Below the pieces are notes generated by a model. It saw nothing but the letters and a program-made list of their open reading frames with translations, was not told the DNA's origin and ran no database searches. From contig CAZBRO010000032.1 of NCBI GenBank assembly GCA_964494505.1, forward strand, positions 1-57,072: a stretch of DNA of 57,072 nucleotides, given 5' to 3'. This stretch comes from CAIYRG01 sp964494505 (GTDB taxonomy: Bacteria; Pseudomonadota; Alphaproteobacteria; Micropepsales; Micropepsaceae). Numbering within the stretch: the first letter of the stretch is position 1; each line of letters starts with the position of its first letter. Of the stretch, positions 8,879 to 16,176 are shown piece after piece. Both the position numbers and the translations under genes were made by a program.

Positions 8879-9382
8879 GTGCCGATGCGCCCCGAAAGTT
8901 CCAGCACTCTTCACATTCTGATCGTGGACGGCAAGCTGGGAAACGCCCGCCTGCTGCGCGGGATTCTGCTGGAGCTTGGCATCAAGCAGGTGAAGATCGC
9001 CGAGGATACGGACAGCGCGCTCGCCGAGATGGCCGTGCATGCCTATCAGGCGGTTTTTTGTGACGAGGCAGCGGGGCCCATGCCGCTTGCGCGATTTGCA
9101 CAAGCCATCCGGCGCCGCCGCGAAATCCGCAATCCCCGCGTGCCAATCGTGCTCATATCGGCCGGACCGCAGCGCGCCGATGTCGAAGCCGCGCGCGATG
9201 CGGGCGTGAACGATCTCATCGTGCGGCCGCTCAGCGTTGCAGCGGTGAAGCGCAAACTGCTCGGTCTGGTGTCGGCGCCCAAGCCTTTCGTCGAGGCCAA
9301 GACCTTTCTCGGGCCGGACCGGCGCCGGCATCGGGAGGGGCCCGCCGTGCGCGAACGGCGTCGCAGCTCCGACACGAACTGA
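8879..9382 (+). CDS. Divergent response-regulator receiver protein
   Basis: A 167-aa single-domain receiver protein with no output domain. The fold is readable: 'HILIVDGKLGNARLL' (strand 1, one acidic residue instead of two), 'AVFCDEAAG' with the candidate phospho-Asp, 'PRVPIVLISAG' and 'GVNDLIVRPLS', where the conserved Lys of the KP motif is Arg. The C-terminal tail 'FVEAKTFLGPDRRRHREG' is common in alphaproteobacterial CheY-like proteins. GTG at 8879 has GAGG about 6 bases upstream; ATG 8885 is the alternative. Transcribed divergently from the CBS operon. The Lys-to-Arg change suggests altered or phosphorylation-independent signalling. Confidence 0.75.
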   Translation: MPMRPESSSTLHILIVDGKLGNARLLRGILLELGIKQVKIAEDTDSALAEMAVHAYQAVFCDEAAGPMPLARFAQAIRRRREIRNPRVPIVLISAGPQRADVEAARDAGVNDLIVRPLSVAAVKRKLLGLVSAPKPFVEAKTFLGPDRRRHREGPAVRERRRSSDTN

Positions 9383-9463
9383 GCGGCCGAGACTGTCCGC
9401 ATCCCGACTTATCCCCGCGTTTTAGGGCCGATCCCTCAGCGATTCCGCGCCCTTTTCACGTTC

Positions 9464-9506
9464 TATAGGAAAGTATTCTCCAATGGGTATTTTATAGGAT
9501 AATATT
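9464..9506. promoter_or_regulatory. Two AT-rich direct boxes at the IS insertion site
   Basis: TATAGGAAAGTATT (9464-9477) and TATAGGATAATATT (9493-9506) are near-identical boxes 29 bases apart in an otherwise G+C-rich intergenic region. The second is the transposon target: its last eight bases are the duplicated target sequence. Joining 9506 to 12561 restores the native sequence and lengthens box 2 with CC. These are candidate operators or promoter elements of the DnaA-IV/DUF6456 operon at 12605. Confidence 0.5.
9499..9506. repeat. Target-site duplication, left copy
   Basis: The octamer ATAATATT directly precedes the left inverted repeat. The same octamer follows the right inverted repeat at 12553-12560. 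Eight base pairs is the target duplication length known for the IS1595 family. Confidence 0.9.
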
Positions 9507-9533
9507 CCCAATATTATACTTGCCGTACCACGG
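9507..9533 (+). repeat. Left terminal inverted repeat of the transposon
   Basis: 27 bases beginning CCCAATATTATAC and ending CCACGG, identical in reverse complement to 12526-12552. The transposase start codon lies 39 bases inside. A TATAAA-like stretch and AAGGAG between the repeat and the ATG can drive transposase expression. Confidence 0.93.
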
Positions 9534-9571
9534 AAGAGGGTATATAAAGGTGCCATAAGGAGTTAGGCACC

Positions 9572-10558
9572 ATGTCTTCGATTTTGAGCGCCAAGCATTT
9601 CCACGATGAAGCAGCCGCTTACCGCTTCTTGGAAAGCCACATCTGGCCGGACGGCCCCGTTTGCCCGCATTGCGGTGTTGTGGGCGAGAGCAAGGCCTTG
9701 AAGGGCTCCAGCACCCGTCCGGGCGTCTACAAGTGCTACGCCTGCCGGAAGCCCTTTACGGTCAAGGTGGGGACCATCTTTGAGGCGTCCCATATCAAGC
9801 TGCACATCTGGCTTCAGGCGATCTTCCTGCTTACCTCCGGCAAGAAGGGCTTCAGTTCTAACCAGCTCTCCCGCGTGCTGGGCGTCACCCTCAAGTCCGC
9901 TTGGTTCATGTCGCACCGCATTCGGGAAGCCATGCGGGACGGCCTGCTCGCGCCGATGGGCGGGGCCGGTCAGGTGGTCGAGGCAGACGAAACCTATTTC
10001 GGCCCCAAGAGCGAAATCCGCACCGAAACCACCAGCGGGCGTCCGTTCACCAAGGGCGGCAAGACTGGCCCGTCCAGCAAGCGCGCCATCGTGTCCCTGG
10101 TGCAGCGCGGCGGCAATGTCCGCTCCTTCCACGTTGAGAACGCGGACAAGGCCACCGTTGCGTCCATCGTGGTTCAGAACGTTGCCCAGGAAGCCAAGCT
10201 CTATACCGACGAAAGCCGCCTCTACCTGGGCGCAGATGCGCACGTCTCAGAGCATGAGAGCGTGAAACACTCCGCCAAGGAATACGTGCGCTATGTCGAT
10301 GGTGCGAAAATCCACACCAACACCGTCGAGGGCGTGTTTTCGATCTTCAAGCGCGGCATGAAGGGCGTGTACCAACACTGTGACGAAAAGCACCTTCACC
10401 GCTATCTGGCGGAGTTCGATTTCCGCTATAACAACCGCGTCGCGTTGGGCGTGCACGATGAAACTCGGGCCATCAATGCGATCAAGGGCGCGAAAGGAAA
10501 GCGTCTCACCTATCGAACAGTTGGTGGCGCCAATGGCAGAAAAGAAGCCGAAGTCTAA
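9572..10558 (+). CDS. IS1595-family (ISXO2-like) transposase
   Basis: A 328-aa DDE-type transposase. An N-terminal zinc ribbon shows C31xxC34 and C55xxC58. A helical DNA-binding region ('SSNQLSRVLGVTLKSAWFMSH') follows. The ISXO2-like catalytic domain has D139 in 'VVEADETYFG', D213 in 'YTDESR' and the N250-TVE motif in 'HTNTVEGVFSIFKR', followed by 'LAEFDFRYNNR'. The length and architecture are complete. AAGGAG stands upstream of the ATG. It should recognise the 27-bp repeats at 9507 and 12526 and makes the 8-bp duplication observed. Confidence 0.94.
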   Translation: MSSILSAKHFHDEAAAYRFLESHIWPDGPVCPHCGVVGESKALKGSSTRPGVYKCYACRKPFTVKVGTIFEASHIKLHIWLQAIFLLTSGKKGFSSNQLSRVLGVTLKSAWFMSHRIREAMRDGLLAPMGGAGQVVEADETYFGPKSEIRTETTSGRPFTKGGKTGPSSKRAIVSLVQRGGNVRSFHVENADKATVASIVVQNVAQEAKLYTDESRLYLGADAHVSEHESVKHSAKEYVRYVDGAKIHTNTVEGVFSIFKRGMKGVYQHCDEKHLHRYLAEFDFRYNNRVALGVHDETRAINAIKGAKGKRLTYRTVGGANGRKEAEV

Positions 10559-10727
10559 GCCAAAACAAAAACCGAAGCTTTCTCAAAAGCAGCGGTTCAT
10601 TGAGGCGGCGCGCGCGGCTGACGCGGACGAATCGGGCGAGCCATTTAGCCGCGCGCTTCGCACAATATTGCCGTCTAGGGCAACTGCTGGATCGCCTGCA
10701 AAATCCCAGCAAAAGCGGCATCAGTAA
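10533..10727 (+). CDS. 64-aa basic accessory ORF of the transposon
   Basis: A small ORF starting inside the 3' end of the transposase gene (26-base overlap, other frame). The N-terminus is very Lys/Pro-rich ('MAEKKPKSKPKQKPKLSQ'). A helical segment 'RFIEAARAADADESGEPFSRAL' follows, then a basic tail. I recall similar short ORFs behind IS1595-type transposases in alphaproteobacteria, but no role is known. Its 3' end overlaps the convergent TOPRIM gene by about 53 bases, so the two transcripts are antisense there. Confidence 0.55.
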   Translation: MAEKKPKSKPKQKPKLSQKQRFIEAARAADADESGEPFSRALRTILPSRATAGSPAKSQQKRHQ

Positions 10728-11343
10728 CCGGGATCAAATTCTGATACTTTGGCTGTTCAAATATCCGGCCTAGAGGCACGAACGGGTCTGGGCAGCCAAT
10801 TGCTAGATTTACGCGAAGCCACGCCTTGTCGCGGCGTGATTGGCTATCCCACGCGTCCGCATGAGCTAAGGCCATCATATTGTCTGTCGTTGTCGCAGCG
10901 TGGCCATTTGCGCGGCGCGCCGCATGAAGGCATTGGCTTTCTAGGTGGCCGTGCTCCTGGTGCGTTGGCATCATCAAAACGAAGATCGGCGGCGCGTTGC
11001 CGCCGCTCGCCTGCATTTGCCCCCTTGGACGAGTGCCGGCGCCGCGCATTTTTTCAATCTGGTCGCAGACATCATCAAATCGCTGTGTGGCACTATCATC
11101 CTTGTCGGCAACGATAAGAATTGCGCGCAACAGTCGGTATTTCTGTGGGTATTCCAATTGGAATCCCGTGACAGCTTCGCGAAATTTTGAGTTGCCGCGG
11201 GCGTTCAAGACATGAAGGCCAAGGCCGTGCAGGTTTCTGCCATCGATGAGACGGCGAAAAAAGAGTTCATCTTTCTCGCCTTCGCAAACAAGCAGAATGC
11301 GCGTGTTATTTGGTGGAGCTGTGGCCACGAATTTCCGCACCAT
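10675..11343 (-). CDS. TOPRIM-like (DUF3226-type) nuclease-like protein
   Basis: A 222-aa protein with a TOPRIM-like core: 'ILLVCEGEKDELFF' (acidic residues E21, E23, D25), 'ILIVADKDDSATQRF' (D80, D82, D83) and 'VLMMPTHQEHGHLES', the pattern of the DUF3226 family. TOPRIM domains of OLD/Gabija/PARIS systems cut nucleic acid and need an ATPase partner. The ATPase gene lies immediately upstream and overlaps this ORF by 38 bases, so translation is probably coupled. I infer a nuclease effector; activity is not shown by sequence alone. Confidence 0.8.
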   Translation of the reverse strand: MVRKFVATAPPNNTRILLVCEGEKDELFFRRLIDGRNLHGLGLHVLNARGNSKFREAVTGFQLEYPQKYRLLRAILIVADKDDSATQRFDDVCDQIEKMRGAGTRPRGQMQASGGNAPPIFVLMMPTHQEHGHLESQCLHAARRANGHAATTTDNMMALAHADAWDSQSRRDKAWLRVNLAIGCPDPFVPLGRIFEQPKYQNLIPVTDAAFAGILQAIQQLP

Positions 11344-12448
11344 ACTCGATGCCAGCCTTCATTTGATCGCCGGAGAATTGGAAAATCTCACTGGTGCCTT
11401 CAGGGCCTCGCTCTAACCGAAAAAGCATAATGTCGTCATTCTCATCGCCAACGGCATCAGCCACCGCGTTGAGCCATTCCTTACTGTGGGTCGATACAAA
11501 AAGTTGCGTCTCATATTTGCGCGCGAACGCAATGAGAGCTTTTGTTATCCCTGCGTGGCGGGTCCAATGAATGCCGTTCTCGATTTCATCGACTAGGACC
11601 ACAGATCGGGGGCTTGTCGCGATTGCCAGAAACAATGAAATCATTCGGTTAACCGCACCAGAAAGGGCGGGCACAGGAAGCTTTATTCCGCGCCCCCTCA
11701 TCGTAGCCAAAATGACAGGTGCGCCAGCAAGAACGCCAATGGATAGATTATCTATCCAGCCGAACTGTTCTTTGAAGATTTCAATAAACTCGACCTCCCC
11801 CCCGGTGCTAGCCAAGTCTGAGAATCGAGTCGCCGCCTCAATCGAGGGGGGGACAAAGCTTGCTCCATAAAAGAAGAAATCTTTTAAGTGCTCGCCCGTA
11901 CCAGTCAGGCGTATACCCTTATTGTCTATTTCCGGCCGCGCAATGTGCTGCTCCCCGTTAGCATCGATCCACGTAAATACCATCTGACCAAGACTCGACG
12001 CTTCCTCCGGTTTTTCATGCAGCGGAAGCGTAGTTTCACCCACGCCTCTGGCAATAAATAAGGATCGCGCTTCGTCGCCAGACCCCCGCAAAACAATGGA
12101 GATTGTACGGTTCATATCCAGATTGTGAAAAAAATCAGACCAAAGCGCGCGCTCTATCTGGCGTATCGCCCCCTGGAACGAACCTTCTAAACCGCGACTT
12201 TGGCGGTGGCGTAGGGTCAGCTCGGAATTTGAGCCCAGCGCAAGAAATATGGCTTCTAAGAGGGCCGTCTTCCCGACTCCATTCTCGCCGACGATGATAT
12301 TCACCCGTCCGCAGTTGGGAATCTGAAAGGTTTCAAAGCCGCGAAAATTCTTAATGTCGATGGAATCTATCATTCGGTATCCGATTGCACGGAAGGGCCG
12401 CCCCCGGGCAGCTTGGTGGGCTTCCACATTGGCAGATTCTAGGGTCAT
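11306..12448 (-). CDS. AAA/ABC-type ATPase (OLD/AriA-like)
   Basis: A 380-aa SMC/ABC-like ATPase. 'IDIKNFRGFETFQIP' leads to Walker A GENGVGKT (54-61). An ABC-signature-like 'LSGAVNR' lies at 262-268, Walker B 'VVLVDEIE' at 283-290 and the switch-His motif 'STHS' at 319-322. This is the AAA_15/AAA_21 plan of OLD, PARIS AriA, RloA and AbiL ATPases, without a fused TOPRIM domain; that domain is in the next gene. The ATG at 12448 has GGAGGG 8 bases upstream; ATG 12373 is an alternative. The gene looks richer in A+T than the flanking chromosome, in keeping with horizontal transfer. Confidence 0.88.
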   Translation of the reverse strand: MTLESANVEAHQAARGRPFRAIGYRMIDSIDIKNFRGFETFQIPNCGRVNIIVGENGVGKTALLEAIFLALGSNSELTLRHRQSRGLEGSFQGAIRQIERALWSDFFHNLDMNRTISIVLRGSGDEARSLFIARGVGETTLPLHEKPEEASSLGQMVFTWIDANGEQHIARPEIDNKGIRLTGTGEHLKDFFFYGASFVPPSIEAATRFSDLASTGGEVEFIEIFKEQFGWIDNLSIGVLAGAPVILATMRGRGIKLPVPALSGAVNRMISLFLAIATSPRSVVLVDEIENGIHWTRHAGITKALIAFARKYETQLFVSTHSKEWLNAVADAVGDENDDIMLFRLERGPEGTSEIFQFSGDQMKAGIEYGAEIRGHSSTK

Positions 12449-12525
12449 CGGTCACGCCCTCCCGGGGCGAGAGGGTGCGACCGCGATTCGTGACGGCCTG
12501 TCACCAAAAAGGTTAAACCGGCCTG

Positions 12526-12552
12526 CCGTGGTACGGCAAGTATAATATTGGG
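12526..12552 (-). repeat. Right terminal inverted repeat of the transposon
   Basis: A perfect 27-base reverse complement of the left end at 9507-9533. The ATPase start codon is 77 bases inside, so its promoter must lie in this terminal segment. Confidence 0.93.
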
Positions 12553-12560
12553 ATAATATT
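12553..12560. repeat. Target-site duplication, right copy
   Basis: ATAATATT, identical to 9499-9506. Native chromosome resumes at 12561 with CCTTATATGG. Confidence 0.9.
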
Positions 12561-12604
12561 CCTTATATGGTTCGCGGAACTCATCAAGCGGGGGGCAACG
12601 AAAA

Positions 12605-12961
12605 ATGGCTGAAGCTTTTGGCACACAACAACAATTCCGGCCCCATCAGGGTCGCGAAAGTCTTCAATTGACACAATCCGTAGTTGCAAACCTGTACGAC
12701 GTCCCCGCAAACAGCCTGTTCGGTGGAACCCGAGGCGGGCAGCGCGTGGTCTTCGCCCGGCATGTCGCCATCTACCTCATGCATGTGGTCTTCCGCAGCA
12801 GCCGGGCCGAAGTCGGGCGGTTCTTCGGCCGGGACCGCAAGACGGTCTCCTATGCCATCGACAAGATCGAGGACCTGCGCGAGGACCCGTGCTTCGACCG
12901 CCAATTGACCGCGCTGGAAGAATTGCTGAGCCGCGCCTCGAATCTCACGGTGACGCTGTGA
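12605..12961 (+). CDS. DnaA domain-IV-like DNA-binding protein
   Basis: A 118-aa protein equivalent to the C-terminal DNA-binding domain of DnaA without the AAA+ part. The helices 'QRVVFARHVAIYLMHVVF' and 'AEVGRFFGRDRKTVSYAIDKIE' mirror the DnaA signature around 'GRDHTTVLHA'. It probably binds DnaA-box-like DNA as a regulator rather than initiating replication. G-rich GGGGGG precedes the ATG. Its last codons overlap the DUF6456 start (GTGA). The transposon ends only 52 bases upstream of the start, so its native promoter is separated from upstream elements. Confidence 0.85.
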   Translation: MAEAFGTQQQFRPHQGRESLQLTQSVVANLYDVPANSLFGGTRGGQRVVFARHVAIYLMHVVFRSSRAEVGRFFGRDRKTVSYAIDKIEDLREDPCFDRQLTALEELLSRASNLTVTL

Positions 12962-13821
12962 GCGCGCGGATGCTTGCCGAGGGGGAGATCGCACGGGAGG
13001 GCCGCCGGGTGCTGCGCAGGCTGCTCGGGGCAGGCGCCCGGCTTCAGCCATCGCCGGATGGGGAGACGTTTACGTTGATGGCCCCTGGCCGTGGGCGGGT
13101 GAGCGAGCGCATGCGTCTTCCGGCTGTGCTGGTTGAAGCGTTCCGGCGGCGGGGGTGGATCGAAAGCGACCTCGGCGATTCCCCATGCTTCGTCATTGCG
13201 GATGTGGGAACAGGCTGGATCCGGCGGGCGCTCGCCGAAGACAACCCATTCGCCGCGCAGCATCGGATCGAGACAAGGTGCGCACTGGAAGCGGCCGACG
13301 GCACGCGTCACATGGTGACCGTGAACGAGGGTGAATCGCCGCTCGGCTGGCTGTTCCGCCGCAAAGGGCCGGATGGGCGGCCGCTGATCAGCGAATGGCA
13401 GTTCACCGCGGGAGAAAGGCTCCGGAGCGATTTCACGCGCGCTCAGCTTGCGCCCCGGCTGGGCGTCGACCTCACCGCGCCGGTGGTGGCAGGACGGCGC
13501 GGCGCGAAAGGCGACAGTCTTCCCGAAACCGTACTCGCCGCCAAGCAGCGTTTCGCCCGGGCGCTGTCCGCGGTCGGACCGGGCCTCTCCGACGTGCTGG
13601 TCGATGTGTGCTGCCACCTGATCGGACTGGAAGATGCCGAGAAGCAGAAGGGCTGGCCCCGGCGGTCGGCCAAGATCGTATTGCAGATCGCGCTCGACCG
13701 GCTGGCCGGGCATTACGGCATCGGTCCTGTGGTCGGGACCGGTTCGCGTGTGCGCGCCTGGACGGCGGAGGAGCCCGAAACGCCGCAGCCCGCGAACCTG
13801 GCGCGTCGGGGGGAGGGGTGA
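12958..13821 (+). CDS. DUF6456-domain protein
   Basis: A 287-aa cytoplasmic protein coupled to the DnaA-IV-like gene by a GTGA overlap (GTG start at 12958). The N-terminal part is Arg-rich and helical. The C-terminal part contains 'NEGESPLGWLFRRKGPDGRP', 'FTAGERLRSDFTRAQL', and 'SDVLVDVCCHLIGLEDAE' followed by 'GWPRRSAKIVLQIALDRLAGHYG', a helix-turn-helix-like region typical of DUF6456 proteins in alphaproteobacteria. It likely works with its neighbour in DNA binding or transcription control (inference). The open frame before 12958 is not used. Confidence 0.8.
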   Translation: MSARMLAEGEIAREGRRVLRRLLGAGARLQPSPDGETFTLMAPGRGRVSERMRLPAVLVEAFRRRGWIESDLGDSPCFVIADVGTGWIRRALAEDNPFAAQHRIETRCALEAADGTRHMVTVNEGESPLGWLFRRKGPDGRPLISEWQFTAGERLRSDFTRAQLAPRLGVDLTAPVVAGRRGAKGDSLPETVLAAKQRFARALSAVGPGLSDVLVDVCCHLIGLEDAEKQKGWPRRSAKIVLQIALDRLAGHYGIGPVVGTGSRVRAWTAEEPETPQPANLARRGEG

Positions 13822-14138
13822 CGCGGTCAGGCGGCGCGGGCTGGGCTCCAGGTCCGAAGGGAGCGGGGGAACTCGGACATGGCGACGATAGGGAACTCTT
13901 TACCCGCAAGAATTTATGCAATCCTAAAGACGACCGCTAAAAGTCGGGAAATCTGCAGATCGCGGCTTGACGGTGTTTCGCCCCCTGTTCGCGGAGGCAG
14001 GTTGACGAAATCGTTTCGCCAATCATGAAAATCCCAGGGAACCGCGGCCCGCTTCAGACTTCGTTAAGCATACGCTGAGAGCATGTGCAAAGATTCCTTA
14101 ACCTGAGGAGTCGACCCGCGGGAGCGCGAGAGATCTAC
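13822..14138. other. Intergenic region before the DivJ-like kinase gene
   Basis: No convincing gene is seen. It is more A+T-rich in its middle (around 13890-13940) and holds two TTAA tetramers (near 14065 and 14098). These could be half-sites for a CtrA-like cell-cycle regulator, but they are not at the TTAA-N7-TTAA spacing. Confidence 0.4.
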
Positions 14139-15812
14139 GTGTCGTCACGGAGCGATCCTTACAGGCAGGCCCTCTCGCCAAGGCGCCAATTTATCCGTAC
14201 CCAGACCATCAAGGGCGGGCTCGGCCTCGTCTTGAGCTTCGCCTATGCGTTGATGATGGGACCGCCCGACGCAGCGGAGATGTTCGTGTTCCTGGGTCTG
14301 GTTTCGCCCTTGGCGCTGGTTGCCGCGGCAGCGGCTTCGGTCCGGCTCGAAATACTGGAAGGGGCGTCCATCGGGCTGGCGGCATTTCTGCTGATGCTCC
14401 TGTTCCTGTTCACCGGCGGGCTGTCCTCGCCCTTTTTGGTGTGGCTGGTGCTCGTGCCGTTCGAGGGCGCGCTGATCGGCCGGCGCGGCACGGTGATCTT
14501 CGCCGGTGTGCTTGCCTTCGCCGGGCTTGCCGGCGTTGCGGGCCTCGAATGGGCCGGATTCATGCCGGTCTCGCGGCTTGAGAGCTCGCCTTTGCTCTAC
14601 GCCGCCGCCGTGCTGATCGCCATCGGACAGGCCGCCGCCATGGCTATCGCGGCCCAGGAGCGGCATCAGGCCGCCGATGCGGCGCTCGAAGCCGGCGAGG
14701 CGCGTTACCGGTTTCTGGCCGAGAGCGCGCTCGACCTCATCACGCTGCATGCCCGCGACGGGAAGATCAGGATGGCGAGCCCCGCCTCCTTGGGCCTCCT
14801 CGGCTATCCGCCCGCCGCTTTTGTCGGGGTTACGCCAGCCGAGATTGCCCATCCCGACGACAGGCAGGCGATCGAATTGGTCTTCGAGGAGGCGCGCATT
14901 GGCAAAACCGCCACGGTCGAGTTACGGCTGAAGACCGTGAAGGGCGGCTATGTCTGGTGCGAGATACACTGCCGCCCGGTCAAGGACGAGATCGTCGCGG
15001 TCACCCGCGACATCACACGCCGAAAGGCCCATGAGCGGGAGCTGATCGAAGCACGCGACCAGGCCGAAGCGGCAAGCCGCGCCAAATCGCGCTTCCTCGC
15101 CAATATGAGCCACGAGCTGCGCACGCCGTTGAACGCGATCATCGGCTTCTCCGAGGTGATGAACCAGGAATTGTTCGGGCCGCTCGGAGGCGTGCGCTAT
15201 CTCGAATATACGCGGCTGATTCACGAGAGCGGCTCCCATCTGCTCGAACTGATCAATTCCATCCTCGACATGTCGAAAATCGAGGCCGGCCGCTACACCA
15301 TCACGCCTGAGCGGTTCGATCTTGAGGAAACCATCAGCCAGGCCTTCGGCTTCGTGAGCCTGCTGGCGGAACGCAACGGCGTCACCCTGATCCAGAAGAT
15401 CGCGCCATCCGCGCGGGAGGTGCATGCGGACAAGCGCGCCGTGCTGCAAATCCTGATCAATCTGCTGTCGAACGGGGTGAAATACACACAAGCCAGCGGC
15501 CGTGTCACCGCAGAGGCGGCCGTGAAGGACGGCCAGCTCGAAGTTGCCGTTTCCGATACCGGCATCGGAATAGGGGAGGCCGACCTTGCCCGGCTCGGCC
15601 AGCCCTTCGAACAGGTGGAAAGTGAATACACCCGCGCCAAGGAAGGTACCGGCCTCGGCCTCGCGCTGGTGCGCGCGTTGATCCATCTCCATGGCGGGAC
15701 CATGACAATGACATCCGCGCTGGGCGCCGGGACCACTGTGCGGTTCTTGCTGCCGATGCAGGCCGCAGAAGCCCAAAGCCGTAAATCGCAAATCGGTGTG
15801 AAAGTCGGATAG
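14139..15812 (+). CDS. Membrane PAS sensor histidine kinase (DivJ/PleC-like)
   Basis: A histidine kinase of about 557 aa. About six transmembrane helices fill the first 180 residues, followed by a PAS domain ('YRFLAESALDLITLHARDG'). The HisKA box is 'FLANMSHELRTPLNAIIGFS' and the catalytic domain shows 'INLLSNGVKYT' (N box), 'VSDTGIGIG' (G1) and 'KEGTGLGLAL' (G2). The plan resembles the cell-cycle kinase DivJ; there is no receiver domain and no adjacent response regulator, so the partner is elsewhere. The GTG at 14139 is chosen; a GTG at 14085 gives an 18-residue longer form. Confidence 0.85.
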   Translation: MSSRSDPYRQALSPRRQFIRTQTIKGGLGLVLSFAYALMMGPPDAAEMFVFLGLVSPLALVAAAAASVRLEILEGASIGLAAFLLMLLFLFTGGLSSPFLVWLVLVPFEGALIGRRGTVIFAGVLAFAGLAGVAGLEWAGFMPVSRLESSPLLYAAAVLIAIGQAAAMAIAAQERHQAADAALEAGEARYRFLAESALDLITLHARDGKIRMASPASLGLLGYPPAAFVGVTPAEIAHPDDRQAIELVFEEARIGKTATVELRLKTVKGGYVWCEIHCRPVKDEIVAVTRDITRRKAHERELIEARDQAEAASRAKSRFLANMSHELRTPLNAIIGFSEVMNQELFGPLGGVRYLEYTRLIHESGSHLLELINSILDMSKIEAGRYTITPERFDLEETISQAFGFVSLLAERNGVTLIQKIAPSAREVHADKRAVLQILINLLSNGVKYTQASGRVTAEAAVKDGQLEVAVSDTGIGIGEADLARLGQPFEQVESEYTRAKEGTGLGLALVRALIHLHGGTMTMTSALGAGTTVRFLLPMQAAEAQSRKSQIGVKVG

Positions 15813-15843
15813 GCTCTCTTCTCACGCCTGATTTTCGGTTCCG

Positions 15844-16170
15844 ATGGTTCGTCTCAAGAGCGCGATTTTCGTTCAAGCCCTGATCCGGCGTGCCGAGGTC
15901 GCAGGAGCGTCCGCCTATCTGGTGCGCCGGGGCGCTGAGGAAGCCGGGGCCGTCTTCCTGAAGATCGACCGGCTCGACGGTACCTGCACCGTGCTGAGCC
16001 CGGCGCGCCGGGGCGAGGATCGCATCTGGACCCGGCCGCTCGGCGAACGGAGCGATGCGGCGCGTGCGGCAGACTATTTCACCCGGCAGATACGCTTCGA
16101 TCCCGACATCTGGATCGTGGAGATCGAAGACCGTGAAGGCCGCGCCTTCGTCGACGATCCCGTCGTGTGA
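15844..16170 (+). CDS. DUF1491 family protein
   Basis: A 108-aa cytoplasmic protein of the alphaproteobacterial DUF1491 family. Typical features are the start 'RLKSAIFVQALIRRAEVAGA', the central 'GAVFLKIDRLDG' and the end 'RQIRFDPDIWIVEIEDREGR'. The family has no established function. It follows the kinase gene by 31 bases on the same strand and runs convergently to the VOC gene. Confidence 0.85.
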   Translation: MVRLKSAIFVQALIRRAEVAGASAYLVRRGAEEAGAVFLKIDRLDGTCTVLSPARRGEDRIWTRPLGERSDAARAADYFTRQIRFDPDIWIVEIEDREGRAFVDDPVV

Positions 16171-16176
16171 TCGCCT

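Larger units (their letters stand above)
9507..12552. mobile_element. IS1595-type transposon carrying an ATPase/TOPRIM cassette
   Basis: A 3046-bp element bounded by 27-bp perfect inverted repeats (9507-9533 and 12526-12552) and flanked by an 8-bp target duplication (ATAATATT). It contains an ISXO2/IS1595-like transposase on the plus strand, a 64-aa ORF behind it, and two convergent genes on the minus strand for a TOPRIM-like protein and an AAA/ABC-type ATPase. Both ends and the duplication are intact, so the insertion looks recent and the element may still be mobile. IS1595-family members with passenger genes are established; a nuclease/ATPase passenger of this type is the unusual point. Confidence 0.93.

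Noticed and set aside
6968..9331. 787-aa minus-strand reading of transporter plus CBS region
   Set aside because: It merely reads the transporter frame through upstream DNA; the real start is the ATG at 8293 with the ATGA overlap.
9563..10243. 226-aa minus-strand frame opposite the transposase
   Set aside because: Shadow of the transposase; no ribosome binding site or domain.
14041..14105. CtrA binding site before the DivJ-like kinase
   Set aside because: Two TTAA tetramers exist but are not separated by seven bases, so a full site is not supported.
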